Source: Nilaparvata lugens | Lineage: Eukaryota > Arthropoda > Insecta > Hemiptera > Delphacidae | DNA: 64,000 nt | Direction: 5' to 3' | Assembly (NCBI RefSeq): GCF_014356525.2 | Contig: NC_052505.1 | Coordinates: forward strand, 23,829,432 to 23,893,431 | In this document: in pieces, positions 38,951-52,422 of the stretch | Layout of the letters: each line of letters begins with the position of its first letter | Position numbering within the stretch: position 1 is the first letter of the stretch | Translations under genes and position numbers: made by a program | The notes under the pieces: generated by a model | What the model was told of the DNA's origin: nothing | Databases searched by the model: none | The model's input: the letters and a program-made list of their open reading frames with translations, nothing else

Positions 38951-40678
38951 AAAAAAATAATGTTTGGAAAATTCAATAAAACAAGCATTATCTTCATCAC
39001 TCTTGAATATACCATTTTCATAATAGGCTAATAATCAGCCTATTATAAAATTCAACAATAATTAGGCTATTTTTATACCATGTGTGAATTAATAATGACT
39101 AATAACTGCTAAGGTAGGGTACTACACTGTATATGAAATTTGCAGCTTCAGTGCCTAAATTGTTGGATTAATAATATTAAATTTTTGTGGCTTATGAAAA
39201 TAAGAATCTTTTAGATATGTTTTGTTTGTTGTTTCAATTTTTGCAACTTGAATAATAATTTTTAGATGTTCAATTCAATATTTACAGAGTTGCGCAGTTT
39301 ATTTTTTCAAATCAAATTATGAAAGACGACGCTTATTTGATTACTGATAAGATGTTTTGCTTTTAGAATGAGAAAGGTATTACTGTTTAAAAGTATGTTG
39401 TGGAAAGTTCTCCTTCATTTTTTAAAATCCTAGATTATTTTTACGTCGCCAAAGTTGATATAACCTTGTCCATGAGATTGATTCTATGTTAGAAGTTGAA
39501 ACAAAAAATTGTAATCGCGCCAACTCCTTTGTTATTTTTTATCATATTGAAATGCTTTTCAAAGTCTTCATTTATAGAAGCGTAATATATTATTTCGATT
39601 TAAAAGTTGCATCGGGTAATTTTTTATTAATTAGTTGACGTTATTCATTGTTCAAGGCCAACTTTTAAAGCAGTAAATTGGAGTATTTAACTGTAAAATT
39701 CTTGATTGACAGTTCAATAATTTATTATCAGTCAATATACCTTTACCTACGTTTCATTTACAATAGGCTGTTAATTTTACATAGGCCTACTGATGAATCT
39801 GTTTACTAAACTATTTTAATTATAAGAATGCTATGGAAGCTTTGCTATTAGTAGCCTACAAATGTTAGACTAAAATAGTAGCCTAATTATAACAAACTAT
39901 AGACTAAAATAGTAGCCTAATAATTATTATTGATTAGACGCTTGAACATAATTAATCAAAATACCAACTTGTTTCTCTCCAGACGTTATAAAGCTTTTCA
40001 ATAGAGCTCTGAAACTTATTAAATGGTCTATATGCTGTACTTATTCATTTGTCTTAAAAATAAAATGGTGTCTAGACCTACAATATCAAACCTCTGTTAA
40101 AGTTAATAGATTTTATTATTTCAATTTATTTTGCCTTGTCAAATAGCATGACAAATCGACGCTATAGCATTTGCTAAATGATAGGATCCATTGCATTGTT
40201 ATTTTTCATTGAAGTCTGTGTCATATTATCTGTCAGGGTTAAAGTTCAGCCAAATCTCGCTTATCAAATTCCATTAATTCCTACTTGCGGTGTAGATTGA
40301 CGAATTTCTATAGGAGTCAGATTAGGTAGAGATGTTTTGCTTGTCTTCAAAATTCTTCAATTTTCTCTTATTTGCACGATTTGTTGTCACAAATTGAGAT
40401 ACACTCAGACATCAACTGTACTTCAGTAACTTCGTAGACAGTAACTTCGTTACTCAGACATCAACTACTTTCATCAAATTAACTTGATGTATTAATTTTC
40501 AGATGTTTTATTGATATTGTTATCTTTCTTGTTTTACTCTTTTAAAGAGTGCATTTACGTCTTTGTAAAGTTCTATAATAAAATAACTACCGCATTTGTA
40601 ATGTCCCACCTCTTGAACTAAGGATCTAGAGGATTATAAAACAAAACTCCAAACCATGAACTCCAAAACAAAACAGAG
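38951..40678. other. AT-rich, no gene recognised
   Basis: Only small local repeats, for example AGACTAAAATAGTAGCCTAAT at 39870 and 39902. Confidence 0.5.
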
Positions 40679-41252
40679 TGCCGTGCAGGATATAAAGTTG
40701 CTTTTGTCGTAGAGGTAACCTTGGTGGTTGAAGATTGGGGTTTTCTGTTTGTAATTGTTGTTTTTGTAGCAATGTTGAATAAGCTACTTTGGATCAGAAT
40801 CAATTGTTGACTATATCCTAGGCTTCACAATCCAAGGTTTTTTATCGTATAATCAGGTCATAATAATTATTGTTGAACAAAGGAAAATGAAAACTTCATG
40901 AAACAGAAATTCTAGGTTGGGCAATGAAGTATGGTAAAATAAAAATTACTGTATTAGTTGCATAGCCTACTCATTTTTGAACGAAACTCAAACTATTTTT
41001 TCCAGTATGTACCTTGAATGTTGCCATTTAGGTAATTGAAGAGGAAAGAATTGTAGTAAAAATGATTATTTATGAAGAAAAAATATGTAAAATGACGCCT
41101 GTTTTTGTACTATAGACGTTGTGTGAAGTTGATGACAGTGTCGTGCAAGATATAAAGTCGTATTTGCCGTAGAAGGAACCTTGGTGGTTGAAGATTGGGG
41201 TTTCCGAGGTTTTGTAAATTGGGTTTTTGTAGCAATGTTGAATAATTGACTG
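40679..41252. repeat. Two diverged direct repeats of about 105-115 bp
   Basis: GAACCTTGGTGGTTGAAGAT, with TTTTTGTAGCAATGTTGAAT downstream, occurs in 41139-41252 and, slightly changed, in 40679-40783. The spacing is about 460 bases. Confidence 0.7.
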
Positions 41253-42590
41253 TGGCATTAGTCAAAATTTCATTATTAGCCCTTAAATTTTTGAAAAACA
41301 TTCACTGTCAATTCAGATTTTTATCTTATAATGATGTGTCATTTTTTCTGCCAATATTGAGATGACATATAAACCTTTAAGCCCTGAGTGAGAAAACAAC
41401 ACAATAAATTCGAGCGATACCAAGTACAACGCTTCAGAGGTATTGACAACTTCTAACAATGTCTACAGAAGTGTATGGACAAACACGGACGCCATTTAAC
41501 AGATGTTATTTTTCGTACTCAATCAACTTCACTACAACTTTTTCCTTTTCAGTTATTAATATGGGAACATCCAATGTATATACTTGAAGAAAATAATTTT
41601 TCGATCGAAGAGAATAATTTAGTTTCGTTCAAAAATGATTATGCAACAGTAATAATTGCAAATTCGCCATTGCCCAACTCTATAATTAGTTAATTACAAA
41701 CATAGAATTGTTTCGTAAAAATTGTTTGCAAATATCTAGGATTACAATGAGAAATTGTTGCTCATGAAGTCGTTGTATAATTTTTAATTATAGCATTTCC
41801 ATAATTCTATTATCATTTAGTAACTGCAGAAATTATAGAGCATCTCTGTTGCTTTCCGATGGAATTGATCTTCTTCCTGTGTAATTGATGTAGAATACCA
41901 ATAGCTTGACAAACTAATCACTTGAAGTATAAACCCAAAATTTATTCCTTCTGCTTTTTAGAGTAATGAACATAATATTAATTAACAAACTCTTATCAGG
42001 GAACCAGCATCCTTTTTGTTGCATTTATAGAAAATGTATCATAAAAGATTATCTCCCTCAAAGTCCAGCATAAATGTCTGCATTTTGATTGGTAGGTACA
42101 TAAGAGTATCGACAGTCTTTGAAATTCTATACTTTAATATATTGTATTTTCTATAGACACTTATTTATTTTCACATTATTCGAACTCATTTTCTGTAGCT
42201 TCAGTTCTTCAATCAGTTCTAAGTAAATAATAATTTGTCTGAAAAAAGATGTGGGTTTTTTTTAAATTTCTACTCTACTAATACTAATTAAACCTACTAT
42301 AAAAATAGTATTACATAATTTACTATAATTATAGTGAATGAAATACATGAGTACTGCAATCACGTACTACTAAATACACTGGAGCTAGTATAGGTCTTAG
42401 TACTTCAGTTGGAAACATGTAGTTCCAACGATTGACTCAATACCAATATTCAAATAATATTAAAATACTTCAGCTTCTCCTCATTTTCAAATAATTTTCT
42501 CTGTAATTCGGGTTCCAATTATTTGTGCTCTCATTCGCCTCAAATTACTTTTGCTTGTTTGTAAATAGCAATTAATTATTTGTGTAAAAA

Positions 42591-42789
42591 ATGATAATGC
42601 TAAAAATTGGTAGCATTATTTCCGTGCTAATAGCGATCAGCAATAATCTAAGTTGTCATTTTTATCAATATTCTTCAATGTCATATTCTTCAACAGCACT
42701 TGCAATTATTATACTTGAATTAGTTGGGTTCAATTTCTCTTCTTTTGTTAATGAAAGTGAAACAGTTGCCCATCATTTAAATCAACCAC
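42591..42789 (+). CDS. Candidate first coding exon of prosaposin (speculative)
   Basis: An ATG-initiated frame begins MIMLKIGSIISVLIAIS, a short hydrophobic stretch that could be a signal peptide. It reaches a strong donor, CCAC|GTAAGTT, after 199 bases. It therefore ends with one base of a codon, exactly what the prosaposin exon at 53112 needs (C plus GT gives Arg). Against it, the implied intron is 10.3 kb, far longer than the others. The frame is very AT-rich and Asn/Ser-rich, about 66 codons is long for this leader, and phase agreement alone has a one-in-three chance. It may simply be a random open frame. Confidence 0.22.
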
Positions 42790-43086
42790 GTAAGTTCATT
42801 CATATTCTTGCCTCACTAATTTATTGGAATTAATATTAACAAGTATATTTGATCTCTAAACAATTGAACAAATTGTAATGAGTTTTCTAAAAAAAAAAAC
42901 ATTGATATTCGTTGTCGTTATCCGTTACACTCATGTTCATAAATTACGACATAAGAGTTGTATTTGATAGTGAGCAAACAAAATAAATATTCATATCGTA
43001 TGAACTGTTGAATTTCACAAAATGTCGTTAATGTTGTCCACTATTGAAAGGAGTGGATCATTTTACTTTAAGATAAACAACAGAAC

Positions 43087-43467
43087 AATTATTATTAAAC
43101 GAAAATCCAAAATAAATGCTGTAAATCACCCCGAAGACGAAGACTTCTGCTACTGCAATTATTGACGACAGGCTAAACAGCTAGATGGAAATTCGATGAG
43201 CGTTACTATTCAAAAATTATGAATGATTTTAAATAAAATTATTGGAAACGAAAAAACAGGTTTATAGCCCTTACTATTCCATTCCCGAATTTTGATTGCA
43301 TATTAGTCCAAAAGAGGTTATAATTCTTCAGCAGTTTTAAACATTTTGATCCCAAAATAATCACATAAGAATGAATGAATGAATTTAGAATGATAATATA
43401 GGAAATTAACTAAAACTTTATGGGGTGATTTACAGCATTTATTTTGGATTTTCGTTTAATAATAATT
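43087..43467. mobile_element. 381-bp element with perfect 46-bp terminal inverted repeats
   Basis: Bases 43087-43132 (AATTATTATTAAACGAAAAT onward to CACCCC) are the exact reverse complement of 43422-43467. The 289 bases between have no long open frame. Perfect termini in neutral AT-rich DNA imply recent transposition or gene conversion. No transposase and no certain target-site duplication are visible. Confidence 0.85.
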
Positions 43468-46331
43468 ATCAATTAATTAGCATTTGAATAAATGCAATAT
43501 CTCAGTAATTTTCATCAAAAGAGAACAAAAATACAAAAAAAATGTTCAATATTCAAAAATTCGATTATTCAAAAATACTAGTATTCAATAATCAATCGCA
43601 AGAATCCATGAATTGTTGAATAACCACAAAAGTTTATAACTAAAGTTCAACATGACTAACGTTTGTCAAAAAATGATATTGACAATTTTAAAATTTCCAG
43701 TTTTTAATCGGCTAGTTAAATGGTATGCATCCATGAGGGAATACTGCCAGTTTAAAGTGAATCTTTTTACAGACCTGGGTCTCCAATTTGATCCCAATCA
43801 ATAGTAATCATGACTTTGAGGCATGAAATTTTACGAGTGCATTCTTGTCCAACAATTGATTTTTCCCATGTTCTCCACAAGGGCACTATTGACCCACTCT
43901 CAACCTCCCCCCCCCCACTCACGGGCCCGACCTAATGCCATGCGGGTAGATTATCGTTTATCGTTCACCGCTATACGACAAAGAATATGAGCTATTCTGT
44001 TCATTTCATCTCGTATTTCTCTCGGCTCAATATGGTGTGAACGTTTCCATGTCTGACTCATCAATTTGATAAAGATCAGACAAAAAGGCTTCCTGTGTTT
44101 ATCAGTCATTTGTCCTTTGTTGTGGTTGTAGTGTGACTCCAATAGTGATTTTCGTCGAATGAATTGAGCTGGACTTCAAGGAAATATTCGTGTTTCCCTT
44201 GAAATTTAATTTTCAAATACGTTCAAGTTAATTTTTCCATATTCCTGAATATAATACTAATACATAGTTTCAAGTTTCACACACACATTTCGTATATTAA
44301 TCAACAAGAAATTTAATGATAGCGCATCTAGTTCTATACTAGAATTTTCTGATGATTTTTAATAACATTATTCACATAACAAATTCATGGTATCCACCTC
44401 TTGAATTTTCTCATCAGTTCTATTCAATATTAAAATTATAATATTTGACTCGAATTATACTCATTATTCCAAATTATTATAATGGAATATGATGAGTACT
44501 TGTGTAATACGTATTTAATATTCTGAGTATTCCAACGTGTGAGAAATTTTTTATGCTGTTGGTGCCATACATTTAGGTATATACAATCATTAGGTATCTA
44601 CAACTCTATTTAATATGATTTTTATAATCATTATAATTATATGGAATGAAATATATTTCACTTATTTTTAAACAACCTCATCTTCTGATTTTGTTGTGTT
44701 TCATGCCAATGGGATAGAATTTTTTATTCAACACGATACAGCAATTATTGTAAATTTGAATAACGTCAGAAGAAGCATATATTTTTTAATATAGAAGCTA
44801 TTTTTTTCATGTTACAAATCTTTGAAGATTACAAAAACCATTAAAATACAAATTTTTATACATATTCCATATTATTTTATGAGTTTCACGATTCATTATT
44901 CCATATTAATTCATGAATTCTTCATTTATAAAAATATTTTATAAGTATGTCAATTTCTAGTGGTTATATCATGTATATTTATTTGATATAAATATAATGT
45001 TGTTCTGCAAAATTTTTGGAATATCTCATTGGAGACGGAAAGGTTCAATTGTACAAGTCTCACTCAATTTTCAAAAATAATTTCAGTGTCAGAATAATTA
45101 AATACAGTCTCGAAAATATAATTGCACTCAGTCAATATTCAATTTGAAAACTCTTTTTGTTCGAACAGTTATCTCTGTGTTCATTGACCCCCTTTCATTG
45201 AACTGCTTCAAGATAAATACACTTTCTCATCTTATTTTTTAAAGCTTTTTCTCATTTTTCGTTTTCTTGGACTCATCAATAATGACTTACCTTACGTTGA
45301 TCTTCTAATGGAAGCAAATGAACAAAGCAAAAATTGGATTTTTTCTTTCGGAACTCATCGAAATTAGTTCGTAAATATCTTATCTTAATTGACTACTTTT
45401 GTGGCCAAGCGGCATTGAAATGTTTATTTCTAAAGATAGAAAGTAAAAAAAATTAAATCAAAGTTTCTAAAGTTTTATTGTCAATCAAAGTTTGTTCCCA
45501 GAACTTTACCTGATCATACTTTACATATAAATGATGCCTTATTCCAGGAGTTCTTAACAAAACTGTTTTAAGGACTCCCTCATCAAGCCTATATAGTCAC
45601 AAGGACCACCATCAATACCCAATCCTTAAATTAACCCCATGCTAGCACTCTTATTTCAATGGTTCTGTATCAGAACAATGGTGAAGCAGATAATTTATTG
45701 CTAGAACGGTTATTTTTTATTCATCAAATCTAGAAAAATTCTACTATAATATTAAATATTATAGTAGTATTATAATATTAAATATTATATGTAAAAATTT
45801 ATGCCGATATTTTTACCTTAAAATAAATACAAAGCGGAATGTTTTATATCAATGACTTGTTTGGTGCTCTAAATTTTTAGCTATTCCACTTTGAAACAAT
45901 TTTAACCTAAAAAGATTAATGGAATCATCACTCTGAATAGAACCAACAATTTTTTAACATTTCTTGTATAATCATCAAATCATGGAACAGCTATATGTGC
46001 AAAAATGTACATTGTTTTCACTCTCTATCTCTTTGTTTCCACCTATTTTAACGAGGTCAAATATAAGGAGCCGCTAATTTGAATTCTGATACTGTATATC
46101 TTCACTTTTAAAAAAATATTATGTTCAAATAACTTTGCGTAAGATTCTGAATTATTTAAAAATGTTGAGCTTATTTACAATATTCTTCTGCATCTAATCA
46201 TGATAATACGGGCTTTTTAATGAAATAATAAAGTGATGTTATATTATCAAAAAAATTATAGTTTGATTTTTTTTTAAATCAATCATTCGAAAACAGTATT
46301 AAATATAATGTGCAAACGTTTAAACAGAAGG
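43468..46331. other. AT-rich, no gene recognised
   Basis: A C homopolymer near 43907 and a half-copy of the dispersed foldback at about 43748 come just before or within this area. No coding frame stands out. Confidence 0.45.
45748..45792. repeat. AT-rich palindrome
   Basis: CTATAATATTAAATATTATAG, followed by TATTATAATATTAAATATTA. Self-complementary, low-complexity DNA. Confidence 0.6.
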
Positions 46332-46788
46332 TTTAAGGCTGTGCAAAGGCATATTATTAAAAAAATAAACTTTCTACTCGTGATATGTTTCAAACCTTTT
46401 CGATTTGTATATCATCAAGCTATCAAAATGAAAATATCAATTTTTGAAAAAGTTATTCAATTTACCAAAAATAACTCAACTAAAAGTTATTTTTTGTTAT
46501 TTTTAGTAAATTGGATAACTATCTTAAAAATTGATATTTTCAGAAAATGTTTGTCTTACTAGATCAACAATACTATGAAGAACCTATCCTCTAAATCGCA
46601 TGGATTTATCTCTTACCGAATTTGAAATGTTCTGTCCCAAAAATTTAAACTTTAGGCGCTCATATCTCAAAAAGTGATGATAGGAAAAAATGTTTTCCTG
46701 AGAAAACTTTTTCATTTTGATAGCTTAATGACAAATCGAAAAACTTTGAAAAATATCACGAGTAGAAAGTTTATTTTTAGCCTTAAAT
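46332..46788. mobile_element. Nested foldback element
   Basis: The outer arms read TTTAAGGCT...AAACTTTCTACTCGTGATAT (left) and ATATCACGAGTAGAAAGTTT...AGCCTTAAA (right), both continuing through AGCTATCAAAATGAAAA. Inside lies a second palindrome, 46431-46541, with AATATCAATTTTTGAAAAAG opposite ATTGATATTTTC. A 46308-46562 open frame crosses both arms and is an artefact. Confidence 0.75.
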
Positions 46789-47710
46789 ATTAGAAATCCA
46801 AGGTATTTTATAGGCCTACTTTATATGTTAAATAAATTGATGAAGAATTGAAATTTACATGAAATATTGTATAAAAAATTTTCAACTAAAATTTACTCTT
46901 TTACATTGCTAACAAAGAAGAAATATTATAATTGCATTATAATATGCAATGACTATTTCAAATGGATTTTCTGTAAACTTTAACATACGTTTTTCCTTAT
47001 ACAGTTCCTCATTACAAAACACATTCTATAGTGTGCAGTATTATTCATGGAACAAAGTCTCGAATTCTTACGGCTGAAGAATTTAATCATCCCTTATTTG
47101 ATTGAAATATTTATAGACACCGATAAATGCCTTTCTTTGTCGGTTATATTTTCGCTTATCAATTTCCTTTATTACGCATGACTGCTTAGTCAATGCATTA
47201 GTCATAGTTCATTCTGTAATATGTTTGACTATCAGCTAGATAAACGTTAAGCTTTTGTTAGCTCAAATACTGCAACTCAATTGACGATACTACAAACTAT
47301 TTGATATGAATTATTGTTTTAAACGATTTTATTTTTTGCATTACAACGATGTACGTAGCCTATAGCTCTCGAATTGCGAAAATCAAAATTGATGACGCTT
47401 TCAGATCGACATTTTGTCATAAAATTATTTTCATATCAATATTGTATTTGTCCATAAATTTCCTGTGGAATGTGTTTTATCAATTGAAATATTTTTCATC
47501 GATTTTTGTTTTAGTTATTTGATATTTTTAATCTCAATGATAAAAACATTATTCTGTTGACATTTCTTGAATTCTATAAAGTCGTCATTCTTGTGTAATT
47601 GTCGATATTTATCTCAATCATGCAATGGAATATTCATTTCTGACTGTAGTAATAAAGTTCTGTTTATGTTTTCGTGAATATTCAAATAACTATTTGTAAA
47701 AATTATTATT

Positions 47711-49372
47711 ACTTTCCTTGCCCTATTACCATAGGTAAGGAAAGTATTGCTTTCCAAAAAAAATTAAGGTACCCTGATTTCAAGTTTTCTATACGTTTCA
47801 AGTCCCCCTGAGTCCAAAAACATGATTTTTGGGTGTTGGTCTGTGTGTGTGTATGTGTGTGTGTGTGTGTATGTGTGTATGTCTGTGAACACGATAACTC
47901 CATTCCTAATCAACCGATTAACTTGAAATTTTAAACTTAAGGTCCTTATACCATGAGGATCCGACAATAAGAAATGAATAAAATTCAATTCAAGATGGCG
48001 GAAAAAATGGCGGATAATTACTAAAAAACCATGTTTTTCAGGTTTTTCTCGAAAACGGCTCTAACGATTTTCTTCAAATTCATACCATGGATAGCTATTT
48101 ATAAGCCCTATCAACTGGCATGAGTCTTATTTCTGGAAAAATTTCAGGAGCTCTGTAATATTCTTGAGAAAAATGGCGGATAATGACGAAAAAACCATGT
48201 TTTTCACGGTTTTCTCGAAAACGGCTCTAACGATTTTATTCAAATTCATATCATGGATAGCTATTTATAAGCCCTATCAACTGGCATGAGTCTCATTTCT
48301 GGAAAAATTTCAGGTGCTCTGTAATATTCTTGAGAAAAATGGCGGATAATGACGAAAAAACCATGTTTTTCACGGTTTTCTCGAAAACGGCTGTAACGAT
48401 TTTCTTCAAATTTATATCATAGATAGAGCTATCTATAAGCTCCATCAACTGGCATGAGTCTCATTTCTGGGAAAATTTCAGGAGCTCCGTAATATTATTG
48501 AGAAAAATGGCGGATAATGACTAAAAACCATGTTTTTCACGATTTTCTCAAAAACGGCTCTAACGATTTTTTCTAAATTCATGCCATGGATAGCTATTTA
48601 TAAGCCCTATCAACTGGCATGAGTCTCATTTCTGGGAAAATTTCAGAAGCTCTGTAATATTCTTGAGAAAAATGGCGGATAATGACGAAAAAACCATGTT
48701 TTTCACGGTTTTCTCGAAAACGGCTGTAACGATTTTCTTCAAATCTATATCATAGATAGCTATCTATAAGCCCTATCAACTGGCATGAGTCTCATTTCTG
48801 GGAAAATTTCAGGAGCTCCGTAATATTATTGAGAAAAATGTCGGATAACGACTAAAAACCATGTTTTTCACGATTTTCTCAAAAACGGCTCTAACGATTT
48901 ATTTCAAATTCATACCCTGTATAGTTATTCATCAGATCTATCAACTGGCATGAGTCTTTTTCCTGGGAAACTAATGGGGGGTCCACCCTATCCTTGAGAA
49001 ATGGACTTTGTAACCTCCATCTCGTGCATGAGGTAGGTAGGTAGGTAGAGCAGTTTATAAAAAGTACACAGTCATAGTCAAGATATTTCATCTGTAGAAC
49101 AGCTGTTTTGACGACTTTAAAAAAAAATCATCTAATTTCACAATTTACACGAAGGAAAAAGTACTCTGAAAACAATAATTATATATACACACATACATAG
49201 TCTGATCGTAGTTGCAAATAATATGTTGCCGCCAATATTGTCATGATGTGACCCTATTTTATTCCCCCCCCCCCCTAAATTATTGTGACCCCTAAATTAT
49301 TCTCGTTTGAGAATGAGGCTTACAGTTCAATGAGCAAGGAAAGTTGTGTGAGTGTACCACACCAGATTTTTT
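47711..49372. mobile_element. Complex interspersed repeat, copy 2 (six internal units)
   Basis: Same start, TG microsatellite and end as 20012-21246. This copy has about six internal units of about 166 bp. It also keeps an extra stretch of about 115 bases (about 49219-49331, with a C homopolymer) before the terminal GCAAGGAAAGT, which copy 1 lacks. No open frame encodes a transposase. Confidence 0.85.
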
Positions 49373-49616
49373 AAAAATTTGCAAACCCCCTTCTGTTTAT
49401 TCTGTAACCCCGTCCTCAGCTGTTCGTCCTCACATTCCGTGGCCGACAGCTGATTGCTCTCACTCACTTCATGCATGTCTCAACATGCATTCCAACCGCC
49501 ACAACTGCTTCTTCACACGGCGTGGTTCTTTTCAATAGCAACCCTTGTTTGTGAGAGTATCAAACCCTAGTATCCTGACAAGAAATTCCAAGGTTTCACT
49601 ATAATTGATCCAATTA

Positions 49617-49766
49617 GGGCCGTTTGCTCAGTAAAAGCTTAAACTGAATTCAATCAGCTTGTGGCTTGGACTCAAAATGATCCACATTATAACGAACGTG
49701 ACTTGATATGGATTTAATCCAGTTTAAAATTAAATTTAGTTTAAACTGATCCTGTGCAAACGGCAC
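49617..49766. mobile_element. Foldback MITE (GGGCCGTTTGC family)
   Basis: GGGCCGTTTGCTCAGT at the left faces CCTGTGCAAACGGCAC at the right. The inner AGCTTAAACTGAATTC and TAGTTTAAACTGATC are partly complementary. Confidence 0.6.
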
Positions 49767-49889
49767 ATCTCACATCTATATCTCACCACTGCTCATCCAC
49801 TAAGCAATTTAGTCAATTCAATCTATTTTTTCCTTCTGAATACAATTTAAAGCAGAAAAGCACTTCACTCACATGGGCTACTTTCTAAC

Positions 49890-49997
49890 AAATTAATAAA
49901 AACAATATAAAAAATCTTGTAGTACCCTTTATTTATTTTTTTAATTTTTTTTTTAATAAAGAGTACTACAAATTTTGATATTGTTTTTATTAATTTT
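49890..49997. repeat. Hairpin of about 45-base arms
   Basis: AAATTAATAAAAACAATATA AAAAATCTTGTAGTACCCTT faces AAGAGTACTACAAATTTTGA TATTGTTTTTATTAATTTT across a T-rich loop. Confidence 0.75.
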
Positions 49998-49999
49998 AA

Positions 50000-51288
50000 G
50001 CAGTTACATAGAATCTTTAGCAATAAGTATATACAATTCAAGAATCAATACAATATACTAATACAATTAAAATACAGTATAAAACTATACTAAACAATAA
50101 AACTCTTAAACTATCACAATTTCATTCTTGCAATCAGCTAGATAAGAGCTTACATAGGCAACAAAGGCCTGTGCGCAAGCTCGAGTTATCATAACAAAAT
50201 GCGTTACATCTATACAATTATAAAGAGAGATCTCAATTTTTTATTAGAAATCCAAACTACATTTAAATAATTTTTAGGAATGAATCTATAATTCTTATGT
50301 ATTAAGAAAGGATTAAAAAAAGTAGAATACTAAATTATAAACATTTTATATTTATAAATAATTGATGATTAAAATGGATTAATGAAAAGTAAGGAATAGC
50401 GAGGAAGGCTCCAATTTAAATAACAAATACAAATCAGGAAAACAGAACAGACTAGCATGACAAAACAGAAAAAAAAACAAAAATAAATTTTCTCTCTGAA
50501 GGCGCCCAAATTGAATTAGACACGCACACCCCCATTAACGATGAGTGAGTGAATATATATTATTTATAATTAATAATATGAATTAATTAATGAAAATGAA
50601 TAATGAATACTTGAAATTTTCCAAATTACTAATTTATTGAAATAAATTTTCTTTTAAAACTAATTCATGAAAATATTGAGAAACTAGTCCTGGATGTTAC
50701 ACTTTTATGAAATTCCAGTTTACCAGAGACTGATAATGGTATAAGAACCGGATTCAGTCTTTATCATTCTTGATTATAACAATGACAAGTATATTTAGTC
50801 AATTCCAACTTATTCATGGTTTTCAAATTTGCAAAGTTTTTCATATGTCAACAGCTATTACGTTGGGTTCACCCTGGTCTACAAGTCTACTCTCAACTAT
50901 CGCATTATTCTAGTTTTTTCACACAAATCGCTTGATAAATTTTGTTATCCACAGAAGTAACAGCTTATGTTTTCTCATCCAGTCTTTTCTTGTCGGAAAG
51001 ATTGTAATCGAACAATAATCCTGCTTCTGAATTGTTGTGTGTGAGATTATTCATTGAACAAGTGTTCATGCAGTGGAATAATCTGAAGGTCGTCTGAGTC
51101 ATCACTATGAACTCGTTCAAGCCGTGCATGTTTTCAATTTCTATTGATGACATGTTATACAGTTTCAACGTTGAATAGCGTATAATTGTTGCTAACAGCT
51201 ACCTTTGAACCGATGTGGCTTTTGGTACATTGTGATCATGCTTGGCTTTGCGCTAAACATAAATTTGATAACTGCTATGAGAATATGA
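50000..51288. other. AT-rich, no gene recognised
   Basis: No frame, hairpin or repeat family that I can name. Confidence 0.45.
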
Positions 51289-51638
51289 ATATTAATAGTG
51301 CAACATTAAGCTGTTGTCAACGGTTCTATCTTGGAATTATTATTGATCGAAATATTTTAATTTCATTTCATTTCAGTAACATAAAATTAATAACACAATC
51401 GATGCAGTCTGATACCGTACAAAAATGAAGAAGAAATTATGTTCAGTCTAGACATACAAGTGTCAATATTCATAGTGGAACATTAGATAAGCTGTTCTAT
51501 TTTGCAATTATTATTGATCGAAATATTTCAATTTCATTTCATTTCAGTAACATAGAATTAATAACACAATCGATGCAGTCTGATACCGTACAAAAATAAA
51601 GAAGAAATTATGTTCAGTCTAGACATACTAGTGTCATT
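51289..51638 (+). repeat. Tandem duplication, about 175 bp times two
   Basis: 51289-51464 and 51465-51638 share ATTATTATTGATCGAAATAT, ACACAATCGATGCAGTCTGA and TATGTTCAGTCTAGACATAC. The copies are about 90 percent alike, by eye. Confidence 0.9.
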
Positions 51639-51987
51639 TAATTTGAAGCATCGGTATTCATACAGTAATTACTCAAATTATTTTTATCTAAAATATTATG
51701 GATCCTTATCATTCGTTTAATCGATAAATTGATTACATTCACTCACATTCGGCTACTGGAGCGTCTTTGAGCGTCGTGGGCTTAGTTTGCAAAGTACCTC
51801 TGTTGACCTTGATTTTCTTTGATGTCCTGATTATTACTTGAATAATTTATTCCAAATATGTCATTTGTGTTTGAACTGTTGGTGTACACTTGAATTATAA
51901 ATCTCTTTTTGGTCAGAAAACCTCCTTTTCTTATTTTGATGAGTCATTATTATTTTTATTCGTTTGAACATACATTCATGATCATGA

Positions 51988-52422
51988 TAAACAAATTATA
52001 AGAATGATTGAAAGAGTAAAACAATGAAATATTTGAATAAAAGTATCAAATCAATTATTCATATTAATTAATCATCATGAATATTTATCGAAGAGAATAC
52101 TATTTCAGAACTAGTTTTTTACAGAAATCGTTAGGCTACTTATACCTCATGTCCACTTATGTTTTATTTGTTCATCTATACTCCTTTATTCATTTTATCC
52201 CTTAAACAAATTATAAGAATGATTGAAAGAGTAAAATAATGAAATATTTGAATAAAAGTATCAAATCAATTATTCATATTAATTAAATCATCATGAATAT
52301 CTATCGAAGAGAATACTATTTCAGAACTAGTTTTTTACAAAAATCGGTAGGCTACTTATACCTCCATGTCCACTTATGTTTTATTTGTTCATCTATACTC
52401 CTTTATTCATTTTATCCTTTAA
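51988..52422 (+). repeat. Tandem duplication, about 216 bp times two
   Basis: AAACAAATTATAAGAATGAT starts both 51988 and 52204. The copies differ at only a few bases to the end of each (CTTTATTCATTTTATCC), so the duplication is young. Confidence 0.93.

Noticed and set aside
46308..46562. 84-codon plus-strand frame
   Set aside because: It spans the arm of a foldback and its nested palindrome, so it is an accident of the inverted repeat.
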